This document shows, in pieces, positions 14,237 through 21,692 of a stretch of 57,518 bases of DNA. This DNA is from UBA6921 sp031363085 (GTDB lineage: Bacteria > Pseudomonadota > Gammaproteobacteria > SG8-11), in contig JANLTU010000008.1 of the NCBI GenBank assembly GCA_031363085.1, positions 1-57,518 of the forward strand, written 5' to 3'. The translations under genes were made by a program, and so were the position numbers. The stretch's first letter is position 1, and each line of letters begins with the position of its first letter. The notes beneath the pieces were generated by a model. That model made no database searches, had not been told where the DNA came from, and saw nothing but the letters and a program-made list of their open reading frames with translations.

Positions 14237-15292
14237 ATGAACGAAAACCTGCTGTGTAACGAAAGCGAGCTTTCCTTCGCGAAAGAAGCTGCGAGAGACT
14301 TGTGCAGCAGCCTTGAAAAAATCCAAAAAGAGATCGCTACCCAGATGCCGAATAGCTGGGTACCAGACGATCTAAAATCTGCCTGTGGCCATTTGCATGC
14401 GCTCGATAGGCATCTCATCAATCAGACGAAAAATGGGAGCCCGCTACCTTGCGAAATTCCTACTCTAGCTCTCCCGTTTCTGCGGCTGGCCGTTGAGGAG
14501 CATATCGAGACAATTACGCTGCGGCAGGAAGAAACTGCCCGGCTATCACATCTTGAGGAACCACAACTTTTGCTTAAGGCGCAGTTAGATGCTGGACGAG
14601 CTGTGCTGAGTCGCCCACCACTGAATTTAGTGAAACCTATTCCAGCCTTTTCTTTATCACTTTACTTGAACCTTGAGACGATCACGCGCATTCAGGGTAC
14701 CGCCTCGCTACTTGAACTGCGAGTCTTTGACGATAAATTTCACATTCTGATGAGCCAATCCCTCTTCATGAAAGACCTTCGGTACTTTCGAAAGCAATGC
14801 TTGCTCCGCAATCGTTCCGTAAGTGTTGGCTACATAGACATAGACAATTTCGGAAAATTTAATAAAGACCTTCCAGGAAAGGAAACGCAAGTCGACAGAG
14901 ACATTCTTCCACGCTTTATGAGCGTCCTTGAGGGATTTGTTTTTGGGCGTGGTTTCGCTTACCGAGAGGGCGGCGATGAATACTTAGTTCTACTCCCGGG
15001 CGCGACTTACTCCGAAGCGGTACGTTTTTTCGATTCACTTCGAGAAGAGCTTAAAGGAATTACTTACCTAATCAACATCCCCGGTCCAATCAACATCCCC
15101 GGTCCAACTGTGTCGATCGGAGTCTGTACGGCTGACGCATCAGAGCGCCTCACTGCTCTTCAAATCCAGCAGTTCGCCAACAAGGCCAAGGCATTCGCGA
15201 AAAAGGAAGGTCGAGATCGTGTCGGTGTATACGCGCGCGGACAGCCGCACTCGGAAGAGACACTGACAATTCTCCCTTGCTCGGGCGTGTAA
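14237..15292 (+). CDS. GGDEF-domain protein of unusual type (351 aa)
   Basis: The N-terminal ~185 residues are helical and not recognisable as a sensor domain; there is no signal peptide or membrane segment, so it is cytoplasmic. A GGDEF-type nucleotide cyclase domain follows, with GYIDIDNFGKFN (metal-binding Asp), the signature GGDEY at residues 245-249, and a final TVSIGV…ANKAKAFAKKEGRDRVGVY stretch. The metal-binding and GG(D/E)E(F/Y) residues look intact, so cyclic-di-GMP synthesis is possible, but the insert between the two motifs (ETQVDRDILPRFMSVLEGFVF region) departs from housekeeping diguanylate cyclases. Six residues, INIPGP, are tandemly duplicated (279-290) by an 18-base repeat. 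The gene is AT-richer than its neighbours and sits beside a Fic gene and direct repeats, so it was probably acquired. Its role is unknown. Confidence 0.75.
   Translation: MNENLLCNESELSFAKEAARDLCSSLEKIQKEIATQMPNSWVPDDLKSACGHLHALDRHLINQTKNGSPLPCEIPTLALPFLRLAVEEHIETITLRQEETARLSHLEEPQLLLKAQLDAGRAVLSRPPLNLVKPIPAFSLSLYLNLETITRIQGTASLLELRVFDDKFHILMSQSLFMKDLRYFRKQCLLRNRSVSVGYIDIDNFGKFNKDLPGKETQVDRDILPRFMSVLEGFVFGRGFAYREGGDEYLVLLPGATYSEAVRFFDSLREELKGITYLINIPGPINIPGPTVSIGVCTADASERLTALQIQQFANKAKAFAKKEGRDRVGVYARGQPHSEETLTILPCSGV
15071..15106 (+). repeat. 18-bp perfect tandem duplication inside the GGDEF gene
   Basis: ATCAACATCCCCGGTCCA occurs twice in succession (15071-15088 and 15089-15106), adding INIPGP in frame. 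It precedes the final beta-strand of the cyclase domain (TVSIGV), so it would lengthen a loop. It looks like a recent slippage event. Confidence 0.9.
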
Positions 15293-15306
15293 TTTGCGTC
15301 AGTTAT

Positions 15307-15394
15307 GTAGGTCGGATTAGCCCATCCGGGCATAACCCGACGTTGCATGGGTCGGTGCGAATGCGTCGGGTTACGCTGCGCTAACCCGACCTAC
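15307..15394. repeat. REP-like palindrome (GTAGGTCGG…CCGACCTAC)
   Basis: GTAGGTCGG at 15307-15315 is mirrored by CCGACCTAC at 15386-15394. Internal blocks also pair: CGGGCATAACCCGACG lies near the centre and GTCGGGTTACGCTGCGCTAACCCGAC (15365-15390) forms its own hairpin. This composition is typical of dispersed extragenic palindromes in gammaproteobacteria. It lies between the convergent GGDEF and pirin genes and may also end transcription. Confidence 0.7.
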
Positions 15395-15414
15395 GGTTTT
15401 TCGTCAAGGCGCTC

Positions 15415-16275
15415 TCAAGCAATCGTCCCCATCCGCCCTTCGCGATAATCGCGGATCGCCTGCTGGATTTCCACGCTCGTGTTCATCACAAACGGGCCGT
15501 GGCGTGCGACCGGCTCGTTGAGCGGCACGCCGGCGAGCACCAGCAGGTCGGTGTCGGTTTGCGCCGTGAGTTGCACGCAGGTGCCGGGGCCTAACAAGGC
15601 GGCTTGGCCTTCACGTACGTTGCGCGACGGCTCGCCCACGGCAACTTCTCCTCGGATAACGTACACCATCGCGTTGTAGTCGGCCGGGAGGTCTTGCTGG
15701 GCTTCGCCGCCGGCGCGCAGCGTGTAGTGCAGAAAAATAATCGGTGTGCGGACTTCGATCACGGCCTGTTTGCCCATGGCGCTGCCGGCGATCACGCGCA
15801 CTTTTACTTTGCCGTCGGCGCTGGTGGCTTCCGGAATTTGCGCGGCGGGGATGTCTTGATAACGCGACGGCATCATTTTTTCTTTGGCGGGCAAATTTAC
15901 CCACAGTTGAAAGCCATGCATCACCCCGCCGCTGCGTTGGAATTCGGGCGTGGGCATTTCGGAATGCACCACGCCGCGCCCGGCGGTCATCCACTGCACG
16001 TCGCCGGGACGCAAGGTGCCGCTGCGACCGACGGAATCTTTGTGCTGCATTTCGCCCGACAACAAGTAGGTGACGGTTTCAAAACCGCGATGCGGATGAT
16101 CCGGCGCGCCGATGCCTTGACCTGGCCCCCAAGTGACAGGGCCGAGGTGGTCAAGCAACAGGAACGGATCAAACTGCGTCAGTTGCTCAACCGGAAACGG
16201 GCGGCGCACGGGAAAACCGCCGCCTTCCAGAGTTTGCACGGTGTCGATCACTTGGGCAACAGGGCGTCGTGTCAT
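15415..16275 (-). CDS. pirin family protein (286 aa)
   Basis: Bicupin of the pirin family. The N-terminal cupin carries the usual metal-ligand region DHPHRGFETVTYLLSG (about residues 58-73) and a further GVVHSEMP segment with the third His and Glu. The C-terminal cupin and pirin tail (ARHGPFVMNTSVEIQQA) are complete, so length and ends agree with the family. Pirins bind Fe(II) or other metals; some have quercetin 2,3-dioxygenase activity in vitro and others modulate pyruvate dehydrogenase, so the reaction here cannot be fixed. A second, shorter pirin-like gene lies 145 bases upstream on the same strand. Confidence 0.85.
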   Translation of the reverse strand: MTRRPVAQVIDTVQTLEGGGFPVRRPFPVEQLTQFDPFLLLDHLGPVTWGPGQGIGAPDHPHRGFETVTYLLSGEMQHKDSVGRSGTLRPGDVQWMTAGRGVVHSEMPTPEFQRSGGVMHGFQLWVNLPAKEKMMPSRYQDIPAAQIPEATSADGKVKVRVIAGSAMGKQAVIEVRTPIIFLHYTLRAGGEAQQDLPADYNAMVYVIRGEVAVGEPSRNVREGQAALLGPGTCVQLTAQTDTDLLVLAGVPLNEPVARHGPFVMNTSVEIQQAIRDYREGRMGTIA

Positions 16276-16420
16276 GACAGTAAGTCCTCGTCGAAGTTGG
16301 ATAGGTCAGGCGCATTGGTTTGCGGCGTCGCCCGTCGGCTGTTCCGTCAGGCACTCCTTAAAAAATTGTGAGCTGCGCGAACAGCGCTCATCCTACAATA
16401 ACGGGTGCACGCGGCGCACG

Positions 16421-17119
16421 CTACGGCAAGTCGAACAATAGCGCTTCGGCGTTGGTGCCGGCACCCAGGTGCAGCGTGGTTGCATGCTCGATGCGCGCGC
16501 CGTCACCGGCCACCAGCGACACCCCGTTGAGCTGCACGCTGCCGCGTGCCACGTGTAGGTAGGCACGGCGACCGGCAGGCACAACATGTGTCACGCCTTG
16601 CTCCCCGTTGAGACGCGTCGCGTAGATACAGGCGTCTTGTCGCAATGTTACGGCGCCGTCGCGGCCGTCGGGCGCGGCGATCAGGCGCAGTCGGCCGCTG
16701 AGTTCTGCGGGCGTAAAATGCTGTTGCTGGTAGCCGGGCGCGCCGCCCAGTTGGTTGGGTTGCAGCCAGATTTGTAAAAAATGCACCGGCTGTTCCGCCG
16801 AGGCGTTGAATTCGGAATGGCGCACGCCGCTGCCGGCACTCATGCGCTGCACGTCACCGGGGCGGATCACCGAGCCGGTGCCTAGGCTGTCTTTGTGTTG
16901 CAGCGCGCCATCGAGCACGTAGCTGATGATTTCCATGTCGCGATGCCCGTGGGTGGGAAAGCCTTCACCGGGTTGCACGCGATCTTCGTTGATCACGCGC
17001 AAGGCGCTGAAGCCCATCTGCTGCGGATCAAAATATTCCGCGAACGAAAACGTGTGGTAGCTGTTCAGCCAACCGTGATCGGCATGGCCACGTTCTGCAC
17101 TCTTGCGAATTTGCAGCAT
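16421..17119 (-). CDS. YhhW-type pirin family protein (232 aa)
   Basis: Short bicupin related to E. coli YhhW. The opening (HGWLNSYHTFSFAEYFDP) and the metal-binding block THGHRDMEIISYVLDG followed by GSGVRHSEFN are characteristic, and the whole 232-residue length matches YhhW. YhhW has quercetin dioxygenase activity in vitro; the physiological substrate is unknown. An upstream SD-like AAGGAGC is at a seven-base gap to the ATG. It is probably co-transcribed with the downstream longer pirin. The duplication is ancient rather than recent, because the two share only the cupin framework. Confidence 0.85.
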   Translation of the reverse strand: MLQIRKSAERGHADHGWLNSYHTFSFAEYFDPQQMGFSALRVINEDRVQPGEGFPTHGHRDMEIISYVLDGALQHKDSLGTGSVIRPGDVQRMSAGSGVRHSEFNASAEQPVHFLQIWLQPNQLGGAPGYQQQHFTPAELSGRLRLIAAPDGRDGAVTLRQDACIYATRLNGEQGVTHVVPAGRRAYLHVARGSVQLNGVSLVAGDGARIEHATTLHLGAGTNAEALLFDLP

Positions 17120-17247
17120 ACGTTGCTCCTTTTCGAGACTGCGATGTGAGCAACGATAGGGCGGCGACAGGCTGTTGCATAGCGAATGGTTTTGACGCGG
17201 AAATTCAGTCAGCTTGAATTCACTTTACTTTGCGATGATCTCACTTA

Positions 17248-17379
17248 CCCGGTGAGTGACCGGGCGGCCGAGGGAGCGACCGACATCTTTCCAAGCGCAC
17301 AGCGCTCGAAAGATGTAGTGAGGCTCGATCTCTTCGAGCCGAAACTCGCTGAAGAAGCCCGGGATGAGTTTCTTCAGCG
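17248..17379 (+). ncRNA. array of four strong hairpins upstream of the NfeD-like gene
   Basis: Four separate stems follow one another. CCCGGT/ACCGGG lies at 17248-17264. A 9-bp stem ACATCTTTC/GAAAGATGT (17283-17316) has AGCGC/GCGCT nested inside it. GGCTCGA/TCGAGCC lies at 17322-17340. CGCTGAAGAA/TTCTTCAGCG (10 bp) lies at 17347-17379. A weaker AATTCA/TGAATT stem lies just upstream. No convincing coding frame explains them. It could be a structured RNA, a 5' leader or a dispersed palindromic repeat cluster. Strand is assigned only from the following gene. Confidence 0.45.
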
Positions 17380-17454
17380 CCTCTCTTCGCGTACCGGCGG
17401 CACCGCACAGCTTAGGCGCCCCACTATCGTCCAATCATGGAGGACTTTTACGCA

Positions 17455-17709
17455 ATGGGTTTCATTGAACATTTGACCTTCTGGCAATGGTGGATGATCT
17501 CGGCCGTGTTGATCTTCATCGAATTTGCCGCCCCGGGCACCGCGTATTTTTTGTGGATGGGTGTCGCGGCGGGAGTCACCGGCTTGGTATTACTGCTGGC
17601 GCCGGCACTGACTTGGGAAGCACAAAGCCTGATCTTCTCGGTGTGCACGGTCGCAACCCTGATTACATGGCGCGCCTACGCAAAACGACATCCGGTGATT
17701 CATGACTAG
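17455..17709 (+). CDS. short NfeD-like membrane protein (84 aa)
   Basis: Three closely packed hydrophobic segments (about residues 9-26, 29-52 and 58-75) with the start FIEHLTFWQWW match the membrane part of YbbK/NfeD1b proteins, which act with SPFH/stomatin proteins in the inner membrane. The family normally continues into a ~70-residue OB-fold domain; here the frame stops right after RAYAKRHPVIHD, so that domain is missing. The ATG at 17455 has GGAGGA ten bases upstream and is preferred over the ATG at 17437, which lies just 5' of that site. No stomatin gene adjoins. It is either a natural short form or a C-terminally truncated gene. Confidence 0.65.
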   Translation: MGFIEHLTFWQWWMISAVLIFIEFAAPGTAYFLWMGVAAGVTGLVLLLAPALTWEAQSLIFSVCTVATLITWRAYAKRHPVIHD

Positions 17710-17779
17710 TCGATGGCTGCCGGGAAACAGCACTGACTAATCTTTGAAGAATCTTGACAATTTATTTTGGCCTTGAAAA

Positions 17780-17808
17780 AACCCCTGCGGACTTTTTGCC
17801 GCAGGGTT
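17780..17808 (-). terminator. intrinsic terminator of the DUF4399 gene
   Basis: AACCCCTGCGG and CCGCAGGGTT form a stem around ACTTTTTG. Read on the minus strand it is followed by a run of T residues (17775-17781 on the plus strand is AAAAAAA-like). It lies just past the end of the minus-strand DUF4399 gene. Confidence 0.75.
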
Positions 17809-17818
17809 ACCGCACGCG

Positions 17819-18247
17819 TTACTTAACTTCAATAGTGATTTTCTTCGACGCCACCACCGGCTGATGCGGCATATGTGCGTGATCGCCGAACATCAATTGC
17901 AAGGTGTGTTTGCCTTTGGGTAATTCAACGGTGGCTTCGGTTTGCGCGGCGCCGAAATGCACGTGCTGCGCATCTTTGCCGATGGGTTGATCGGCTGCGG
18001 GCAGCTCTGCGTCGATGATCAAATGATGGTGGCCGGAATTCGCTTGTTCGGTACCGGCTTTCACCACCGTCATACCCTTCACACCGAAAACCACCTTCAC
18101 CGGGCTGGACACCACCTCGCCGTCTTTGGGCGACACAATCGAAACTTCGGCCCCGGCTGGCGAGGTTGACGCCGCTTGCACCAAACCGGTCGCGGCGCTG
18201 ATCATCAAACCCAAACTGAACGAGATTACTTGTTTGCTACTTATCAT
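17819..18247 (-). CDS. DUF4399 periplasmic protein (142 aa)
   Basis: The ATG at 18247 is preceded by CAGGAG at an eight-base gap; the longer frame to 18412 lacks a signal peptide and is not used. Residues 1-25 are a Sec signal peptide (cleavage near VQAAS). The mature part has the DUF4399 signature: SPKDGEVVSSPVKVVFGVKGM, then HHHLIID, HVHFG and FGDHAHMPH. The regularly placed histidines suggest metal binding, but this is not established. Function is unknown. It is divergent from the DUF502 gene and ends at a strong terminator, so it is monocistronic. Confidence 0.8.
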   Translation of the reverse strand: MISSKQVISFSLGLMISAATGLVQAASTSPAGAEVSIVSPKDGEVVSSPVKVVFGVKGMTVVKAGTEQANSGHHHLIIDAELPAADQPIGKDAQHVHFGAAQTEATVELPKGKHTLQLMFGDHAHMPHQPVVASKKITIEVK

Positions 18248-18483
18248 GGCTGCACTCCTGTTGAGATTTATTTTGTCCAAACGAAACCGTATTGACCCGA
18301 CTGGATGGGCGCAATACATATAACCGATCTGCACGCGCGGATAAAGCACAAAGACGCGGGGTAATTGCCGGCACAATTTTGCGACCACAACGAGCACATC
18401 TGCAACGCGCAAACTTCAGTACAATACCGGCAAGATAACGCCACACCCCCCGGCCCCGCGCTGTTCACTCACGAGACGTCCGC

Positions 18484-19098
18484 ATGAAATCGCTCAGCAA
18501 AATATTTCTGTCCGGCTTGGCCGCGATCCTGCCGATGGCGGTCACGATTTATATTTTGTTCTGGTTAGGCTCAGGCGCGGAAACCCGCTTGGGCGGGCTA
18601 ATACAACTGATCATTCCGCCGCGCTATTATTGGACCGGCATGGGTTTGATCGCCGGTCTGTTTATCGTCTTTGCCGTCGGTCTGCTGTTGAATGCCCTGG
18701 TCATTCGCAACCTGTTTGTATGGGGCGAAGCATGGCTGGCCAAAGTGCCGCTGGTGAAAACCCTGTACGGCTCGATCCGCGATCTGATGAAGTTTGTCTC
18801 CAGCTCCAAGGGCAAGCAGATGGGCCAAGTCGTGACCGTTAAAATCGGCGAGCCCGACATCCTGGTGCTGGGGTTTCTGACCAACGAGAACGTCGGTTTT
18901 ATCGACAAAACGCTGCGCCCCGATCTGGTCGCCGTGTATTTACCGTTGAGCTACCAGATCGGCGGGCACACGGTGCTGGTGCCGCGCTCGGCGGTTAAAC
19001 TCGCCGAGCTGCCAATGAACGAAGCAATGCGCTTCGCCATCACCGCCGGCATGGTGACAGGTGAGCACAAAGACACGCCCAAACCGCCACCCACATAA
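18484..19098 (+). CDS. DUF502 inner-membrane protein
   Basis: A 204-residue protein with two N-terminal membrane segments (about 8-27 and 52-75) and a soluble domain with the DUF502 hallmarks KVPLVKTLYGSIRDLMKF, VVTVKIGEPD and LPLSYQIGGHTVLVPRSAV. The family is widespread in proteobacteria and plants and is of unknown biochemical role. It starts at the ATG at 18484. The following MFS gene begins seven bases after its stop, so the two are likely one transcript, with the MscS and spermidine-synthase-like genes following closely on the same strand. Confidence 0.85.
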   Translation: MKSLSKIFLSGLAAILPMAVTIYILFWLGSGAETRLGGLIQLIIPPRYYWTGMGLIAGLFIVFAVGLLLNALVIRNLFVWGEAWLAKVPLVKTLYGSIRDLMKFVSSSKGKQMGQVVTVKIGEPDILVLGFLTNENVGFIDKTLRPDLVAVYLPLSYQIGGHTVLVPRSAVKLAELPMNEAMRFAITAGMVTGEHKDTPKPPPT

Positions 19099-19104
19099 TT
19101 TACC

Positions 19105-20325
19105 GTGATTCATTCGCTGTCTGAACGCACGCTGATTTTAATCGTCGGCACCATCCAATTCATCAACATCATCGACTTCATGATGGTGATGCCGTTGGGG
19201 CCGGACTACGCGCGCGCGTTGGGCATCGCCACCTCCAACATCGGCATGCTCGGCGCCAGCTATTCGGCGGCGGCGGCCATCTCGGCCTTGCTGGTGGTCG
19301 GCTGGCTGGATCGCTTCGACCGGCGCACGGTCGTAACCGTTGCGATGCTGGGCCTAGCCGTCGGTACGGCGGCAGGCGCATTGGCCACCGACATGAACAC
19401 GCTGCTCGCCGCACGCATCGTTGCCGGCATGTTCGGCGGGCCGGCAACCTCGCTGGCCATGACGTTGATCATCGACCAAGTTGCCGCCGAACGGCGTGGA
19501 CGCGCACTGGGTGCGGTGATGGGCGCGTTTTCCGCCGCCTCGGTATTGGGCGTGCCTGCCGCGCTGGAATTGGCGCATTGGGGTGATTGGCGTACGCCGT
19601 TCATCAGTGTGTCAATATTTGGCGCTCTGGTCGCGGTCGCCGCACGGCTCTTACTGCCACCCATTCAAGGCCATGTGTTGGCGGCGCGGCAACGACCAGC
19701 CTGGGAATTCTTGACGTTGTTCACGCGCAGCACGCCGCTGCTTGCCTACAGCGCCACCGGCGCCGCAATGCTGGCCGGGTTCCTGATCATCCCCAACCTG
19801 TCGGCGTTTGTGCAGTTCAATCTGGACTACCCGCGCGAGCATTTGGGCATCCTGTACCTGGCCGGAGGTGTCGCCAGTTTTTTTACCATGCGCGCCACCG
19901 GACACTATGTCGATAAATATGGCAGCGTGCCGGTCGCGTGGGTGGGTACGGTGCTGTTGTTGATCTGTCTGTGGTTTGGCTTTGTCTGGCGCGTATGGCC
20001 GCTGCCGGTGCTGGCAATTTATATTCTGTTCATGGTCGCGATGTCGACGCGCAACATCGCCAGCACCACACTGCTGTCGCACGTGCCGCAAAATTACGAA
20101 CGCGCCGGCTTTATGTCGGCCAACTCGGCGGTACAAAATCTAGCGGCCGCACTGGGTGCGGGTGTGTCGGCCTTACTACTGAACGCACAACCCAGCGGCG
20201 CACTGATCGGCATGAGCCAGGTCAGCCTGCTGGCGATGGCCTGCGCCACCACGGTGCCCTTGCTGCTGTGGAAAATACAGCGGCGCGTACGCAACGCGGC
20301 AGTAGCTCCCGAAGCTCGTCCATGA
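19105..20325 (+). CDS. MFS transporter (406 aa)
   Basis: Major facilitator of the 12-helix drug/metabolite-exporter kind. The start is GTG. The motif A region GWLDRFDRRTV sits between helices 2 and 3, and a second weaker copy, MRATGHYVDKYGS, is in the second half. The N-terminal sequence IVGTIQFINIIDFMMVMPLGPDYARAL is typical of MFS members related to AraJ/DHA1-type exporters. Substrate cannot be inferred. It follows DUF502 almost without a gap and precedes an MscS channel gene by 47 bases, consistent with an operon of membrane proteins. Confidence 0.85.
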   Translation: MIHSLSERTLILIVGTIQFINIIDFMMVMPLGPDYARALGIATSNIGMLGASYSAAAAISALLVVGWLDRFDRRTVVTVAMLGLAVGTAAGALATDMNTLLAARIVAGMFGGPATSLAMTLIIDQVAAERRGRALGAVMGAFSAASVLGVPAALELAHWGDWRTPFISVSIFGALVAVAARLLLPPIQGHVLAARQRPAWEFLTLFTRSTPLLAYSATGAAMLAGFLIIPNLSAFVQFNLDYPREHLGILYLAGGVASFFTMRATGHYVDKYGSVPVAWVGTVLLLICLWFGFVWRVWPLPVLAIYILFMVAMSTRNIASTTLLSHVPQNYERAGFMSANSAVQNLAAALGAGVSALLLNAQPSGALIGMSQVSLLAMACATTVPLLLWKIQRRVRNAAVAPEARP

Positions 20326-20372
20326 GTAGAATCACACCCACTTAACGATAACGACTAAGGACAGCAGGCGAC

Positions 20373-21680
20373 GTGGACTCTTCCGGCGATGTGTTTAGTG
20401 CATTTATCCAAGAGCAGTTCGCGGTGCTCTCCTCACCTACCGTCGGCATGCAACTGGGCGTGCTGATTATCGCCGCCGCCGTGGCGTGGTTGACGCATCG
20501 GCGCGTGCACGACTACTTCAAGCAAGCCACGCCGCAAACGCGCACGCCCCTGCAACAGATGCTGGTGCGTGCCGCGCAGATTCTCGCCTTTCCGCTCGTG
20601 ATGGTGGCCGGCGTGCTGATCGGCCGCAGCGTGCTGATGCACACGCACTGGAAAGTGGCGGTGCTTAACATGGCATTGCCGGTGCTGTTGTCGCTGGCGG
20701 CGATCCGCACGCTGGTGTATCTGCTGCAAATCGCATTCGGCCCCGGGCGTGGCCTGAAAACCTGGGAAAACGTTATCGGCACCGTGATCTGGGTGCTGGT
20801 GGCTTTGCACTTGGTCGGCTGGCTGCCAGAGCTGCTGACGTGGCTGGACGAGATCGCATTCACCGTCGGCCAAGCGCATGTGTCGGTGTTGACATTATTC
20901 AAGCTGGCAGTGTCGGTGGCAGTGTGGCTGCTGTTGGCGCTGTGGATCGCGCGACTCATTGAAGGCAAGCTGCAACAATCGCCGCATCTGGACGCCGGCA
21001 CGCGCCTGGGTCTGGCCAAGTTCAGCAAAGTTCTGCTGCTGACACTCGCCGTGCTCATCGCGCTTAACTCGGTCGGCATCGATCTTACCGCGCTGACGAT
21101 ATTCGGCGGCGCCTTGGGCGTAGGTCTGGGCTTCGGTTTACAGCGCATCGCCAGCAATCTGATCAGCGGCTTTATCCTGGTATTCGAGCGCTCCATCCGC
21201 CTCGGTGATGTCATCACCGTCGGCAAAAGTTTTGGCCAAGTCAAAGAATTGCGCGCGCGTTACATCGTGGTACGCAGCCGCGACGGCGTGGAAATATTGA
21301 TCCCCAACGAAAATCTGATCACCGCCGAAGTCACCAACTGGACTTACAGCGACCGCAACGTGTGCATCAAAGTGCCGGTGCAAATCAGCTACCACGACGA
21401 CCCCACGCATGCCATGCGCATGATGCTCGACGTGGCCCATGCCAACCTGCGGGTGCTGGCCGAACCGGCGCCCGGTTGTCTGCTGACCGCCTTCGGCGAA
21501 AACGGCATTAACCTGGAACTTAACGTCTGGATCAACGACCCGGAAGACGGCATTGGCAATGTGCATTCAGAAATTCTGTTAGCCGTGTGGCAGTCCTTCA
21601 AACAACAGAACATCACCTTCCCGTTCCCGCAACGCGAAGTCGTCATCAAAGCGATGCCGTCACGCGAAGCCCTATTGTAG
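20373..21680 (+). CDS. MscS-family mechanosensitive channel
   Basis: A 435-residue inner-membrane protein with about five or six hydrophobic segments. The C-terminal half carries the MscS pore helix and beta domain: GGALGVGLGFGLQRIASN, GFILVFERSIRLGDVI, VRSRDGVEILIPN and TNWTYSD. The extra N-terminal helices place it in the intermediate-length group (YbdG/YnaI-like) and not with the 286-residue E. coli MscS. It would release solutes on hypo-osmotic shock. The start is GTG at 20373, with AGGACAGCAGG as a loose ribosome-binding site. Confidence 0.85.
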   Translation: MDSSGDVFSAFIQEQFAVLSSPTVGMQLGVLIIAAAVAWLTHRRVHDYFKQATPQTRTPLQQMLVRAAQILAFPLVMVAGVLIGRSVLMHTHWKVAVLNMALPVLLSLAAIRTLVYLLQIAFGPGRGLKTWENVIGTVIWVLVALHLVGWLPELLTWLDEIAFTVGQAHVSVLTLFKLAVSVAVWLLLALWIARLIEGKLQQSPHLDAGTRLGLAKFSKVLLLTLAVLIALNSVGIDLTALTIFGGALGVGLGFGLQRIASNLISGFILVFERSIRLGDVITVGKSFGQVKELRARYIVVRSRDGVEILIPNENLITAEVTNWTYSDRNVCIKVPVQISYHDDPTHAMRMMLDVAHANLRVLAEPAPGCLLTAFGENGINLELNVWINDPEDGIGNVHSEILLAVWQSFKQQNITFPFPQREVVIKAMPSREALL

Positions 21681-21692
21681 AGACCTGGAACT

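Noticed and set aside
15604..16371. 255-codon plus-strand frame opposite the first pirin gene
   Set aside because: The minus strand encodes a complete pirin with metal-binding motifs; the plus-strand product has no sensible features.
16368..16441. hairpin-like TGAGC…GCTCA between the two pirin genes
   Set aside because: The pairing is short and interrupted with no T-tail; not enough to call a terminator.
17186..17476. 96-codon plus-strand frame across the hairpin array
   Set aside because: No ribosome-binding site, and it runs out of frame into the NfeD-like gene; the hairpins explain the sequence better.
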